A stretch of DNA of 64,000 bases, taken from JBICIG01 sp043101605 (GTDB taxonomy: Bacteria > Planctomycetota > Phycisphaerae > Phycisphaerales > UBA1924). The position numbers were made by a program, and so were the translations under genes. The stretch is taken from NCBI GenBank assembly GCA_043101605.1, contig JBICIG010000060.1, positions 1 through 64,000 of the forward strand, given 5' to 3'. Below the pieces are notes generated by a model, which worked only from the letters and a program-made list of their open reading frames with translations, did no database searches and was not told the DNA's origin. Below are positions 9,041 through 18,051 of this stretch, one piece after another (position 1 is the first letter of the stretch; every line of letters begins with the position of its first letter).

Positions 9041-9514
9041 TCAATCCGTGTCATCGTCGCCGCCGTTCTTGTCCGGCAGGATGTCGCCTTTCAATGCCGT
9101 CACCGCGATCAGCGTCACCAGCACAAAGCCGGTGAGCACCAGCGCGAGCCGGTAGATCCCCAGCCCGCAGGCGATGCCGATGCATGCGGCCGCCCAGATG
9201 GTCGCCGCGGTCGTCAAGCCGCGCACCGATCCCCGGCTCTGGATGATCGACCCCGCGCCGAGGAACCCGATCCCGCCGATGATGCCGCTGATCACGCGCA
9301 GCGGATCGAGCTGGATCTCCTCGTTCGCACCCGCCAGCGCGACGACTTCGACCACCGCCATCATCGCGCCCGCCGAGCCGAGCGCGACCAGCATCATCGT
9401 CCGCAGGCCCGCGGCTTTGTTGCGCAGCTCGCGGTTCCACCCGATCGCGCCGCCCAGCACGCTCGCCAGCGCCCCGCGCAGCACCATCTCCATCGTGGAG
9501 AGTTCCTCGAACAT
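9041..9514 (-). CDS. MgtC/SapB family membrane protein
   Basis: 157-residue inner-membrane protein with four predicted helices and the MgtC core (GGIGFLGAGSIIQ, then VRGLTTAATIWAAACIG). MgtC-type proteins are linked to magnesium homeostasis and, in pathogens, to ATP synthase control; the role here is unknown. Two ATGs are adjacent (9517 and 9514). The second is preferred because a TAGACT box (9521-9526) ends exactly 6 nt before it. It follows a paralogue on the same strand. The TAG of that box doubles as the stop codon of the upstream gene. Confidence 0.88.
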   Translation of the reverse strand: MFEELSTMEMVLRGALASVLGGAIGWNRELRNKAAGLRTMMLVALGSAGAMMAVVEVVALAGANEEIQLDPLRVISGIIGGIGFLGAGSIIQSRGSVRGLTTAATIWAAACIGIACGLGIYRLALVLTGFVLVTLIAVTALKGDILPDKNGGDDDTD

Positions 9515-9523
9515 CATCGCAGT

Positions 9524-10114
9524 CTACGGCGGATCGAGCCCCGCCTCGCCCGCGTCGCTCCCGTTGTCATCGCGCTTGAGATGCAGCAGCCACGGGCCCC
9601 ACATCGTGACCGCGACGAACGCGAAGAGCACCAGCGCGATCGCGTACGACCCGACGCCGCACGCCGCCCCGAGCGCCGCGACCGCCCAGATCGCCGCCGC
9701 CGTCGTCAGCCCGCGCACCGATTTCTTGGAGTGGAGGATCGCGCCCGCGCCGAGGAACCCGACGCCGGTGATGATGTACGACAGCACGCGTGTGGAGTCG
9801 GTCCGGATGGTGTCGTTGACCGGGGCGTGCATCATCAGGTCCTGGCCCATCAGCGCGAACGCCGCCGCCCCCACCGCGATCAGGATCATCGTCCGGGCGT
9901 CGGCCGGCTTGTCGGCGATGGACCGCTCGACCCCGATGATCGCGCCCATCAGCCCGGCCAGCCCCAGCCGCAGCGCCACCTGTCCGAGGGGCACCCGCTC
10001 GCCGAGCCCCATCTCGGTTGCCGCCGCCAGCACCCTGCCCATCAGGTCGAGGTCGATCGCCACGCCTCCTTGAGCCCTTCGGCTCCGCACCATTCCGCAC
10101 TCGCCCATCCCCAA
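9524..10114 (-). CDS. MgtC/SapB family membrane protein, TTG start
   Basis: 196-residue paralogue of the following gene, with the same helices and motifs (GVGFLGAGAILHSKKSVRGL). It carries an N-terminal extension of about 40 residues. The start is taken as TTG at 10114 because a TACGAT box (10121-10126) ends exactly 6 nt before it, which fits a leaderless mRNA. An in-frame ATG lies two codons later (10108). The tandem pair suggests a duplication. Substrate and role are not shown by the sequence. Confidence 0.85.
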   Translation of the reverse strand: MGMGECGMVRSRRAQGGVAIDLDLMGRVLAAATEMGLGERVPLGQVALRLGLAGLMGAIIGVERSIADKPADARTMILIAVGAAAFALMGQDLMMHAPVNDTIRTDSTRVLSYIITGVGFLGAGAILHSKKSVRGLTTAAAIWAVAALGAACGVGSYAIALVLFAFVAVTMWGPWLLHLKRDDNGSDAGEAGLDPP

Positions 10115-10120
10115 CCAGAC

Positions 10121-10126
10121 ATCGTA
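10121..10126 (-). promoter_or_regulatory. TACGAT -10 box of the mgtC-like pair
   Basis: Placed 6 nt before the TTG at 10114. This spacing is the argument for using the TTG start rather than the ATG two codons in. Confidence 0.6.
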
Positions 10127-10444
10127 GCAATTGTTAAGGAATCGTGAAGGATGCCGGGATTTTCCCCGGGGATCAGCCCGGGTACCGCGCCCACCCTCCG
10201 GGCCCGACGGCTTCCCCGGGTTCGGCGCGACCGGGTTGACTCACTCCGCCGCTTCGCGGATGCTCTCGGACCCCCGAGGGATCTTTCGCGGCGGTCGCCG
10301 CGTACCTATCCTCCGGGCGATCCCCCCGCGGCTCGGGCGCCGCGGGAGCCTCGCGGCCGGGCGTCGCGGGGTGCAACAAGCAAGACTCGGTTTGGAAGCG
10401 GGTCCGGCCCCTCCGCGGGGCACGGATCGCGGGAGTGTCTGCTC
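10127..10444. other. Intergenic stretch between mgtC-like pair and coiled-coil protein gene
   Basis: About 320 nt, very GC-rich. A coding frame runs open through it in phase with the next gene, but it has no family-like sequence and an Arg/Pro-rich composition typical of non-coding GC-rich DNA. A weak TATCCT lies near 10308. No convincing promoter, RNA or repeat is seen. Confidence 0.5.
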
Positions 10445-11785
10445 ATGGCATCTCGAGGCGGCGGCGGCGGCGTGTGGATCGCGACGGTCATCCTGGGTCT
10501 GACGACCCTGGTCTTCCTCGTCTTCACCCTCATGTTCTACGGGCAGGTCAACTCTCTCAAGGCGGACGCCCAGACCGCCCAGAGCGACCTTCAGGAGTTC
10601 GTCGGCAACCAGCGCGAGGACGCCCTGACCTGGGTCCGCGGGAACCAGAGCGCGTACGCCGTCCTCAGCGGGCAGCTCCAGGAAACCATGCGGATGGTCA
10701 GCGGCAACGAGGCGCTCACCGCCGACAACCTCGCCTCCCGCATCAGCGAGATCGGCATCGAGTCCGGCACGCCCCTGCTCCGCGCCGTCTCCTCGCTGAA
10801 GGCCGAGAACACCCGCCTGCAGAGCGAGCTCGGCATTCTCCAGCAGACGATCGCCTCCAAGGAGCAGGAGATCGCCAAGCACGAGAAGTCCGCGCAGGAA
10901 GCCGCCCGCGTCTTCAGCGAGGCCCAGCGCAACAACCGCTCCACCGTCGACACCTACTCCGACGATGTCACCGAGACCGTCGCGAGCCTGCAGGAGCTCG
11001 AGCAGGACCTGCGCGACCGCGTCGAGGACATCCGCGCCGATGCCGAGGCCGACAAGGCCCGCCTCGAGGCCGAGATCACCCGTCTGGGCAACGAGAACCT
11101 CGTGCTCCAGGGGCAGATCCAGCAGCTCCGCCGTGAACGCCGCACCGACCTCGTCCGCCCCAAGGATGAGTTCGCCCTCGTCGACGCCCGCATCATCGGC
11201 ATCGCCGGCGCCGAGAAGACGGTCACCATCGACCGCGGCCGGCGCGACAAGATCGTCCTCGGGCTCAGCTTCGCCGTCTACTCCGACGCGACCGCCCTCC
11301 GCCCCGACGCCGAGGGCAACTATCCGCCCGGCAAGGCCGTCATCGAGGTCATCAATGTCGGCGAGACCAGCTCGACCGCCCGCATCCTCACCGAGACCCA
11401 GGGCAACCCCGTCGTCCGCGGCGATGTCATCGCCAACGCCATCTACGACCCCAACAAGGTCTACACCTTCCTCGTCTTCGGCAACTTCGACACCGACGGC
11501 GACGGGCGGGCCACCCCCTTCGAGCGCGACGGCATCGAGGCCCTCATCCGCGACTGGAACGGTCGCGTCGTCAACGAGCTCACCGGCGATGTCGACATGC
11601 TCGTCCTCGGCGAGCGCCCGCTCCTCCCGCCGCGCCCCTCGGGCGAGGCCCCCGTCGAGCAGCTCCAGGAGTGGATCCGCCTGAGCCAGATCGTCAACCG
11701 CTACGACGAGCTCCAGGCCCGCGCCGAGGCGACCTCCATCCCCATCCTCAACCAGAACCGCCTCAAGACGCTCATCGGCCGCTGA
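10445..11785 (+). CDS. Membrane-anchored coiled-coil protein with BRCT-like C-terminus
   Basis: 446-residue protein of unknown function. One transmembrane helix (about residues 10-33) anchors it, with a long heptad-rich coiled coil at about 35-235. A beta-rich stretch at about 245-330 recalls the MreC-type periplasmic domain. A terminal segment from residue 340 (TFLVFGNFDTDGDG... to VDMLVLGERP) has the spacing of a BRCT-like fold and carries a DTDGDG calcium-loop-like motif. The ATG at 10445 directly precedes the membrane helix. It could be a cell-envelope scaffold; that is inference only. A strong terminator follows. Confidence 0.75.
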   Translation: MASRGGGGGVWIATVILGLTTLVFLVFTLMFYGQVNSLKADAQTAQSDLQEFVGNQREDALTWVRGNQSAYAVLSGQLQETMRMVSGNEALTADNLASRISEIGIESGTPLLRAVSSLKAENTRLQSELGILQQTIASKEQEIAKHEKSAQEAARVFSEAQRNNRSTVDTYSDDVTETVASLQELEQDLRDRVEDIRADAEADKARLEAEITRLGNENLVLQGQIQQLRRERRTDLVRPKDEFALVDARIIGIAGAEKTVTIDRGRRDKIVLGLSFAVYSDATALRPDAEGNYPPGKAVIEVINVGETSSTARILTETQGNPVVRGDVIANAIYDPNKVYTFLVFGNFDTDGDGRATPFERDGIEALIRDWNGRVVNELTGDVDMLVLGERPLLPPRPSGEAPVEQLQEWIRLSQIVNRYDELQARAEATSIPILNQNRLKTLIGR

Positions 11786-11819
11786 CCGATCGCCGACGAC
11801 AACGCATGAAAGCTTCAGC

Positions 11820-11845
11820 AACGCCGGGCACCCGCCCGGCGTTTT
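11820..11845 (+). terminator. Intrinsic terminator
   Basis: AACGCCGGGC and GCCCGGCGTT form a perfect 10-bp stem with an ACCC loop, followed by TTT. It closes the coiled-coil protein gene and lies just before the convergent 3' end at 11867, so it may act on both strands. Confidence 0.88.
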
Positions 11846-11866
11846 TCCTGCGCCGGCTTTCGCTCG

Positions 11867-12934
11867 CTACAGCCCCGCGCTCTCACCCTGATCGGCCACG
11901 CTCATCCCCGCCGCCCGCACGCGGTCGCGCGCGGCACCCGCCTCGTGCGCCGGGTTCGTGTGGTTGAGGTGGATGAACCGGATCTTCGCCCGCTCGCTCG
12001 CCGACAGCGACGCGAATCGCTCAAGGCTGTGCGCGATGAAAGGGTGCGGGAAGCCCGACATGTCCCGCCCCGGGATCTCGCCGTCGGCGAAGAATGTCCC
12101 GTCGAGATACGCGACATCCACCCCCGCGATCAGGTCCTCGATCGGACGCCCCCAGTCATCGAGTTCATCCCACGAATCGATGTCCGGGATGAACAGCACC
12201 GACCGCGTCGGGCCTTCCACCCGGAACCCCACGACCTCCGAGTACTCCTGGCGGTGCGGCACGAGGATCGGCACCACCCGCACGCGCCCGTTGAGCGCCA
12301 CCCCCACGCCGTCCTCCAGCTCGCGCAGCTCGATGTTCTCGTAGCGCACGAGCTGATCCCAGGGCCCGTTGCCCCGCAGAAACTCGGCCATCCGCGGCAT
12401 CGCGTAGACCGGCACCTTGTCCGCGCCCATCGACTCGTGCCCCAGGAACATCAACCCGGTGTAGTGCCCGATGTGCGCGTGCGTCAGCAGCACGCCCGAC
12501 AACGCCGCCTCCCCGCCCGATGCGGGGTCGCCGGCCGGTCGCCCCCGCCTGGCCGCCCGATCCAGCATCGTCAACTGCTCGCGGAAGTCCGGCGTCGCGT
12601 CGATCATCCACCGCTCGCCCGTCGCCGGGTCGACGATCCCCAGCGACGCGACCAGCCGACGACGCCCCGGGTCCTGCCATCGCGGATCGTCGAACCGCCC
12701 CGCCTGAGGCGTCCCGCCGTCCTGACTCGTCCCCAGCACGATCACGAACGGGCCGAGCATCGCGGCTTGCGAGCGCACGCCGCGCGACGAATCCGCCGGC
12801 CCCTCAGCCGTCGCCGCGCACCCGCCCGCGAGCGCCGCGAGCGTCGCGATTGCGGCCGCCCCGACTCCTGCAACCCGCCCGAGCCCCGATCGCCGATCCC
12901 GCCCGCGTCGCCGCCCGTGTCCTGGTGTGCGCAT
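11867..12934 (-). CDS. PqqB-like metallo-beta-lactamase-fold lipoprotein
   Basis: 355-residue protein. An Arg-rich N-terminus is followed by a hydrophobic segment ending LAGGC with Cys39, a lipoprotein signal. The mature part opens with LGTSQDGGTPQ, the motif of PqqB-type metallo-beta-lactamase proteins. The metal-binding motif reads HAHIGH (152-157) rather than HxHxDH, so the Asp ligand is replaced by Gly. A terminal HLNHTNP matches the family's last metal region. Function is unknown; PQQ biosynthesis genes are absent, so it is probably a hydrolase relative. The ATG at 12934 lies 6 nt after a TACCTT box. Confidence 0.8.
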   Translation of the reverse strand: MRTPGHGRRRGRDRRSGLGRVAGVGAAAIATLAALAGGCAATAEGPADSSRGVRSQAAMLGPFVIVLGTSQDGGTPQAGRFDDPRWQDPGRRRLVASLGIVDPATGERWMIDATPDFREQLTMLDRAARRGRPAGDPASGGEAALSGVLLTHAHIGHYTGLMFLGHESMGADKVPVYAMPRMAEFLRGNGPWDQLVRYENIELRELEDGVGVALNGRVRVVPILVPHRQEYSEVVGFRVEGPTRSVLFIPDIDSWDELDDWGRPIEDLIAGVDVAYLDGTFFADGEIPGRDMSGFPHPFIAHSLERFASLSASERAKIRFIHLNHTNPAHEAGAARDRVRAAGMSVADQGESAGL

Positions 12935-12940
12935 GCGCGC

Positions 12941-12950
12941 AAGGTACCAT
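12941..12950. promoter_or_regulatory. Overlapping divergent -10 boxes
   Basis: The 10-bp sequence AAGGTACCAT contains TACCTT on the minus strand (12941-12946) and TACCAT on the plus strand (12945-12950). Each lies exactly 6 nt before the ATG of its own gene (12934 minus, 12957 plus). The two polymerases cannot occupy it together. Confidence 0.65.
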
Positions 12951-12956
12951 CCCCCG

Positions 12957-13835
12957 ATGACACCGCTCCCGCTCGCGCTCGCTCTGCTCCTGCTCTTGGG
13001 GCTCCCCGCCCCCCGCGCGCACACGATCCAGCCCCCGCCAGATCACAGCACCCCCGCGATCGACCATGCTCCCGCCGCCGAGCCTCCCGCCGAGCCGTTT
13101 GACCCCGACCGCTTCCTCACCACGCAGCTCGGCGACCTCCCCATCATCCTCAGCGCCCCGCACGGCGGAACCGTGCGCGTCCCGGGATCGAGCGACCGCA
13201 CCTCGGGCGTCACCGTCCGCGACCTGCACACCGCCGAGATCGCCCTGCTGACCTACCAGCGGCTCATCCACCGCCTCGGCCGCGAGCCCTCGCTGGTCGT
13301 CGCCCAGTTCTCGCGCAAGGACGCCGACGCGAACCGCGACGCGTCTGAAGCCTACGAGAACGACGCCGCGCAGCGAGTCTACGACGCCTACCACGCCGCC
13401 CTCGACCGCGCCGTGCGCGACAGCGTCGATCGCTTCGGCATCGCGATCGTCATCGATATCCACGGGCAGTCCAGCCACCGCGATTCGATCGTCCGCGGCA
13501 CCCGCTCCGGGCGTACCACCGACGACCTCATCGCCCGCTTCGGCATCGACGCCGTCGCCGGCCCGAACAGCCTCTTCGGCGAACTCAAGAGCCGCGGCTA
13601 CCCCGTCATCCCCGACCCCGAGCCGGGCGAACTCGGGCGTGAGACCTTCCTCAACGGCGGGTACATCGTCGCCCACTTCGGCACCGCGATCCCCGGCGCC
13701 GACGCGATCCAGGTCGAACTCGGGGCCGACCACCGGCGCGACCAGACCAAGATGGCCCGCGACCTGGCCGACTCGATCGCCGACTTCGCCGAGCGGTACC
13801 TGCTCGAAGCGCCTCCCCTGAGCGACCGGCCCTGA
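12957..13835 (+). CDS. N-formylglutamate amidohydrolase-like secreted protein
   Basis: 292-residue protein with an N-terminal hydrophobic signal of about 20 residues. The body matches the N-formylglutamate amidohydrolase / zinc-carboxypeptidase-like fold. It shows ILSAPHGG near residue 65, VVAQFSRKDADANRD and VIDIHGQSS, whose His and Asp are the expected metal ligands, and a terminal VELG. A secreted member of this family would act on amide bonds in the periplasm, so histidine degradation is unlikely. Its start is set by the shared divergent -10 sequence. It reads toward cysS with a 28-nt gap. Confidence 0.82.
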   Translation: MTPLPLALALLLLLGLPAPRAHTIQPPPDHSTPAIDHAPAAEPPAEPFDPDRFLTTQLGDLPIILSAPHGGTVRVPGSSDRTSGVTVRDLHTAEIALLTYQRLIHRLGREPSLVVAQFSRKDADANRDASEAYENDAAQRVYDAYHAALDRAVRDSVDRFGIAIVIDIHGQSSHRDSIVRGTRSGRTTDDLIARFGIDAVAGPNSLFGELKSRGYPVIPDPEPGELGRETFLNGGYIVAHFGTAIPGADAIQVELGADHRRDQTKMARDLADSIADFAERYLLEAPPLSDRP

Positions 13836-13863
13836 CGATGCGCCCCCCTCCTACCATCGCCCC

Positions 13864-15456
13864 ATGCCCCCGCTGACGCTCTACAACACGCTCACGCATC
13901 GGCCCGAGCCCTTCACCCCCGCCGACCCCGCGCGGATCACCTTTTACACCTGCGGCCCGACGGTCTACGACGATGCGCACATCGGGAACTTCCGAGCCTT
14001 CCTCGCCGCCGACCTCCTCCGCCGCTGGCTCGAGAGCCCGCTCTGCGAACTCGCCAACGCGCCCGCCGGCTCGCCGCGCCGCGTCGTGCATGTCATGAAC
14101 ATCACCGATGTCGGGCACATGACCGACGACGCCTCGGCCGACGGCGGGGGCGAGGACAAAATGGCCGCCGCCGAGCGACGCCTCCTCGAAGCCAAGAAAG
14201 CCGGCACGCTCCCCAAGGGAGTCGACATCGACCCGAAGGACCCGCGCGGCATCGCCTCCTTCTACGCCGCCCGCTTCCTTGAGGATGCCCGCGCCGTGGG
14301 GCTCAAGGTCGCGATCGAAGCGCAGCGGGACCCCTCGCTCATGCCCCGCGCCACCGATCACATCGAGGGCATGAAGGCGCTCATCGAAACCCTCGCCGAC
14401 AAGGGCCTCGCCTACGCCGCCGGCGAGCCGGGCGCGCGGGCCGTCTACTTTGATGTCCAGGCCTACGACCGCCTTGCCGGTGATGCTCCCTACGGCGTCC
14501 TCAGCGGCAACACGCTCGACCACCTGCGCGCCGGCGCCGGCGGGCGCGTCTCCGACGAGAACCAATCGCAGAAGAAACACCCCGCCGACTTCCTGCTCTG
14601 GAAGGAAGACGCCTCGCACCTCATGCGCTGGCCCAGCCCGCGCGTGGGCGCCGAAGCCCTCGGCGAGGGATACCCGGGCTGGCACATCGAGTGCTCGGCG
14701 ATGGCGCGCGCACGCCTCATGGACGCCGGCGACACCATCGACCTCCACTCCGGCGGCGAGGACAACATCTTCCCCCACCACGAATGCGAAATCGCCCAGA
14801 CCCGCGGCGTAACGGGCGCCGACCGCTTCGCACGCCACTGGTTCCACCCGCGCTTCCTGCTCGTCGACGGCACGAAGATGTCCAAGAGCAAGGGCAACTT
14901 CTACACGATCCGCCAGTTGATCGAGATGGGCCACGACCCGGCCGCGATCCGGCTCGAACTCATCAAGACCCACTACCGATCCAACGCGAACTTCACCATG
15001 CAGGGGCTCAAGGACTCGGCACGCATGATCGAGCGCTGGCGCCGAGTCGGCCGACTCGAAACGCTCCCGGCCGAGCGCCCGGAAGCGCCCGTGCTCGACG
15101 CATTCGCGCGCTCGCTCGGCGACGATCTCAACATCGCCGGGGCGATCGGTGAACTCAACGCGTGGGTCTCATCGATCGCCGAGCCGACCGGCACCGATCG
15201 CGCGATCATGACCATCCTCGACGACATCCTCGGCGTCCTCTCGCTCAAGCAGACCGACGCCGCCCAGACCGCCCTGGGCGTCTACCTCCCGGGCGTCTCG
15301 CCCAGCGACGACATCGAAGCCAAGCTCCGCGCACGCAAAGAGGCGCGCGCCGGCAAGGACTTCGCCGCCGCCGACGCGATCCGCGACGAGCTCTCGGCGA
15401 TGGGGCTGGCGATCAAGGACCGCCCCGACGGCACCGTCGAGGTCAGCCGCGCCTGA
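13864..15456 (+). CDS. cysS: Cysteinyl-tRNA synthetase
   Basis: 530-residue class I synthetase charging tRNA-Cys, about 60 residues longer than most. The HIGH motif reads HIGN (39-42), as is usual in CysRS, and KMSKS is at 338-342. Zinc ligands are visible as the Cys of YTCGPT, the Cys of WHIECS and the His/Cys of HHECE. The extra length lies mainly around residues 85-115, which include a Lys/Glu-rich loop before the DPR segment. A TACCAT box (13852-13857) lies 6 nt before the ATG and no Shine-Dalgarno is present. Confidence 0.96.
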   Translation: MPPLTLYNTLTHRPEPFTPADPARITFYTCGPTVYDDAHIGNFRAFLAADLLRRWLESPLCELANAPAGSPRRVVHVMNITDVGHMTDDASADGGGEDKMAAAERRLLEAKKAGTLPKGVDIDPKDPRGIASFYAARFLEDARAVGLKVAIEAQRDPSLMPRATDHIEGMKALIETLADKGLAYAAGEPGARAVYFDVQAYDRLAGDAPYGVLSGNTLDHLRAGAGGRVSDENQSQKKHPADFLLWKEDASHLMRWPSPRVGAEALGEGYPGWHIECSAMARARLMDAGDTIDLHSGGEDNIFPHHECEIAQTRGVTGADRFARHWFHPRFLLVDGTKMSKSKGNFYTIRQLIEMGHDPAAIRLELIKTHYRSNANFTMQGLKDSARMIERWRRVGRLETLPAERPEAPVLDAFARSLGDDLNIAGAIGELNAWVSSIAEPTGTDRAIMTILDDILGVLSLKQTDAAQTALGVYLPGVSPSDDIEAKLRARKEARAGKDFAAADAIRDELSAMGLAIKDRPDGTVEVSRA

Positions 15457-15473
15457 CCCCCCCCGCGGGGCTT

Positions 15474-17147
15474 CTACCCTCGCCGCAACTCGCGCACCTG
15501 CGCGAACACGCGTCGCTCCAGCCTCGGCATCGCGATGCGCGCCGCCCCGAGCACCGCGGCGCACTCCTCAAGCGTCCGCGGCAACTCCGCCGACCCGCCC
15601 CCGACCCCCCACCCGAAGCGCAGCACCGCGAAGACGCGGAGTTCCTCATCGAGCCCCTCCAGCACCCGCCTCGCGTCGCCGGGCAACTCCAGGAATCGCT
15701 GCCACGCGTGCGCGCGCACCGACCAGTCGTCCATCGGCACGGTGTCGGGCCAGCGCGGCGCCGCCCGCCCGCTCAGCCGCTCCAGATCGCGCGCGTGCTC
15801 GCGTGTCCATCGCTCGGCCGCCCGATCGATCGCCAGCCCCGCGCGCGCCGCCAAGCGACCACCCCGCCCGGCGCGGAACTCATCGACCGCCGACGACAGC
15901 GCCGAAAGCCCCGCCCCGACCAGCGACGACGCCGACTCGGGCGAGAACGACTCGAGCTTCCCGATTCCCGCCGACGCGTGCACGCGCGCCTCGAGCGTGC
16001 GCACCAGCGTCGGCAGTTGCATCCGCATCAGTTCGGTCTTGACCCGGCTCGCCCGTCGGAGCGATGTCTCGATCGCGTCGAGCCGCGACGCTTCGGGCGT
16101 GGCGCGGGTGACCGTCCCGAGCGTCCGCCGCGCGTGTGTCAACGACGCGCGCAACAGTTCATCGAGGTGCCGCTCCCGGACCGCGCCAGGCGTGCCGGCA
16201 CTGCGCGCCTCGCCGAGCAGCGCGACCAGATCCGCGCCGAGCGCGCGCCCGAACGACGATCCCTCCGCCGCCGGGTCGATCCGGGTCGGTTCCGGCCCGG
16301 CGTCGCGCGCCGGGTCGGCGGCGCCCGTCAGTGCCCGCTCGAGCCGGGCGAGGCGATGGATGTGGATCCCCCGCCGCACCGCCGACACCGGGCGCGACAT
16401 CCGCCTTGCCGATTCCGCCGCGCCGGCCCCGCGCTTCCACGCGCGGTAGGCGCGCGCCCGCTCGCGATCGGACATCGGCCCGCTCCGGTCGAAGAGGGCC
16501 CCGGCGTCGTCGCTCCGGGCGAGCAGAAGGCGCACCGCTTCGTGGCTGCGCCCGTACCGCCGCGCGATGCGGGCCGCGGCTTCGTTCAGCCCGAGCCCGG
16601 CCGCCGCGTAGCGCCTGGCGCGTTCGAGCACGCGCGACTCGGTCGCGTCGTCGATCCGCGTGAACCGCCGCGCGCGCTCAATCGCCGACGCCTGGGTCGA
16701 CTCGAACCGCGCCACCGCCTCGGGCGTGAAGACCAGCCTTGCGCGTCCCTCGGCATCCAGCCCGCGCCGCGCGATCAGCCCCCGGCGACGGTACCGCGAC
16801 AGCGTCTTGCGGCTGACGCCCCAGCGAGCCGCCAGCGCATCGGCATCGAGCACCTCGCCGAGTTCCTCGAGCGTCAACGCCGCCGCGTCGCACAGCCGCT
16901 CGACCAGCGCCGACAGGTCGCCCAGCATCGCCTCGCCCACCAGCATCGTCCCGTCGTCGTCGGCGGGTCGGTAGCCCGTGATCCGCTCGACCACCCACGC
17001 GACCGGGTACAGCCGATCGGGCTCGATCTCATCGGCGAGTTGCTCGACGCGCCCGAGGTCTCGCCGCAGCGCCTCGCGCGATGCGAAGCGGAGTTGTCCG
17101 GCAAGTTCGGCAAGAGCCGCGACGCGGAGGCGGGCGAGCGGGGGCAT
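15474..17147 (-). CDS. Highly divergent sigma-70-like / multi-HTH protein
   Basis: 557-residue Arg- and Ala-rich protein with no clear database-level name. A MerR-like helix-turn-helix is visible at about 105-135 (ALAARWGVSRKTLSRYRRRGL). A second HTH-like region lies around 195-225. The last 70 residues (VLRFGWG ... RTLEECAAVLGAARIAMPRLERRVFAQV) follow the pattern of sigma region 4 in RpoD-type factors. No region 2 is recognisable. It lies 13 nt after mqnA with a GGAG 8 nt before the ATG, so it is co-transcribed. It could be a decayed sigma factor or a planctomycete-specific regulator. Confidence 0.6.
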   Translation of the reverse strand: MPPLARLRVAALAELAGQLRFASREALRRDLGRVEQLADEIEPDRLYPVAWVVERITGYRPADDDGTMLVGEAMLGDLSALVERLCDAAALTLEELGEVLDADALAARWGVSRKTLSRYRRRGLIARRGLDAEGRARLVFTPEAVARFESTQASAIERARRFTRIDDATESRVLERARRYAAAGLGLNEAAARIARRYGRSHEAVRLLLARSDDAGALFDRSGPMSDRERARAYRAWKRGAGAAESARRMSRPVSAVRRGIHIHRLARLERALTGAADPARDAGPEPTRIDPAAEGSSFGRALGADLVALLGEARSAGTPGAVRERHLDELLRASLTHARRTLGTVTRATPEASRLDAIETSLRRASRVKTELMRMQLPTLVRTLEARVHASAGIGKLESFSPESASSLVGAGLSALSSAVDEFRAGRGGRLAARAGLAIDRAAERWTREHARDLERLSGRAAPRWPDTVPMDDWSVRAHAWQRFLELPGDARRVLEGLDEELRVFAVLRFGWGVGGGSAELPRTLEECAAVLGAARIAMPRLERRVFAQVRELRRG

Positions 17148-17160
17148 CGCGCGGCTCCGG

Positions 17161-17997
17161 TTAGCGAGCCGCCATCGCGGCAAGGTCCCAGAGCGCGACG
17201 GCCGGCGAATCGACCAACCCGAGCCCCGCCGACTCTTCCAGGAACCGGGCCAGCCCGGCGCGGGCGCGCGCATCGAGGTCGTACCGCAGCATCGTCGAGA
17301 GGTACGCCCGGGCGATGTCGAGGGGCCAGCCCCGCGCCGCGGCCCAGCGCGACGCGATCCAGTCGAGCCGACCCGCGTTGTGCCGACGCTGGCGGTCGAG
17401 CAGCGCGGCCGCCATCTGCAGCCGCAGTCGATCCTCGCCGTCGAGCGCTTGCGATCGGCACGCCCACGCCGCGTAAACCATGGGCAGCCCCGTCCATGCG
17501 TGCCACGCCTCGCCCAGATCGAGCTCGTACCCGAAACCCTCGCCCGCGAGCGGCCGCGTCACGACCTTGTCGCCGATGCGCAGCACGGTGTCGGGCAGTT
17601 CCCCGGGCGAGACTCCCGCGGCGTCCAGGGGCTCGATTGAAACCCGCCGCCCGTGCGCGCGCTCGAAGATGATCCGGCACAGCGCGACGGAGGTGTGGCT
17701 CTCGGTGTCGGCGTGGACTGCTTCGATCCGGTCCACCGGCACGCGCGAGCTGACACGCACCGTCAGCGTGGGCCCGTCGCACCCGATCATGCCCACTGGC
17801 AGGATGGTCAGCGGCTCGGGCGAACGGGCGACATCGATGACGCTGACGAGCCCGAGATCGATCTCGCCGGCCGCGAGCGCGGGCCCGATCGCCGCGGGCA
17901 CCATCGGCACGAGTTCGAGCCCCTCGACGCGGGCGAGCCCCTCGATGAGCGGAGCCGTGTTGAGGTACTCGACGGCGCCGACGCGGGTGCGTTCCAT
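17161..17997 (-). CDS. mqnA: Chorismate dehydratase, futalosine pathway
   Basis: 278-residue MqnA-type protein. It dehydrates chorismate to 3-enolpyruvyl-benzoate, the first step of the futalosine route to menaquinone. The sequence begins VGAVEYLNTAPLIEGL and continues with the periplasmic-binding-protein-like IDLGLVSVID and GEAWHAWTGLPMVYAAWA, all characteristic of the family. A TACCAT box (18003-18008) ends 5 nt before the ATG. The other mqn genes are not in this window. The next gene is the sigma-like protein. Confidence 0.9.
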   Translation of the reverse strand: MERTRVGAVEYLNTAPLIEGLARVEGLELVPMVPAAIGPALAAGEIDLGLVSVIDVARSPEPLTILPVGMIGCDGPTLTVRVSSRVPVDRIEAVHADTESHTSVALCRIIFERAHGRRVSIEPLDAAGVSPGELPDTVLRIGDKVVTRPLAGEGFGYELDLGEAWHAWTGLPMVYAAWACRSQALDGEDRLRLQMAAALLDRQRRHNAGRLDWIASRWAAARGWPLDIARAYLSTMLRYDLDARARAGLARFLEESAGLGLVDSPAVALWDLAAMAAR

Positions 17998-18051
17998 GGG
18001 CGATGGTAGGGTCGGCTGGACGCGCGGGACGCCGGCGATGACAATGCGCCC

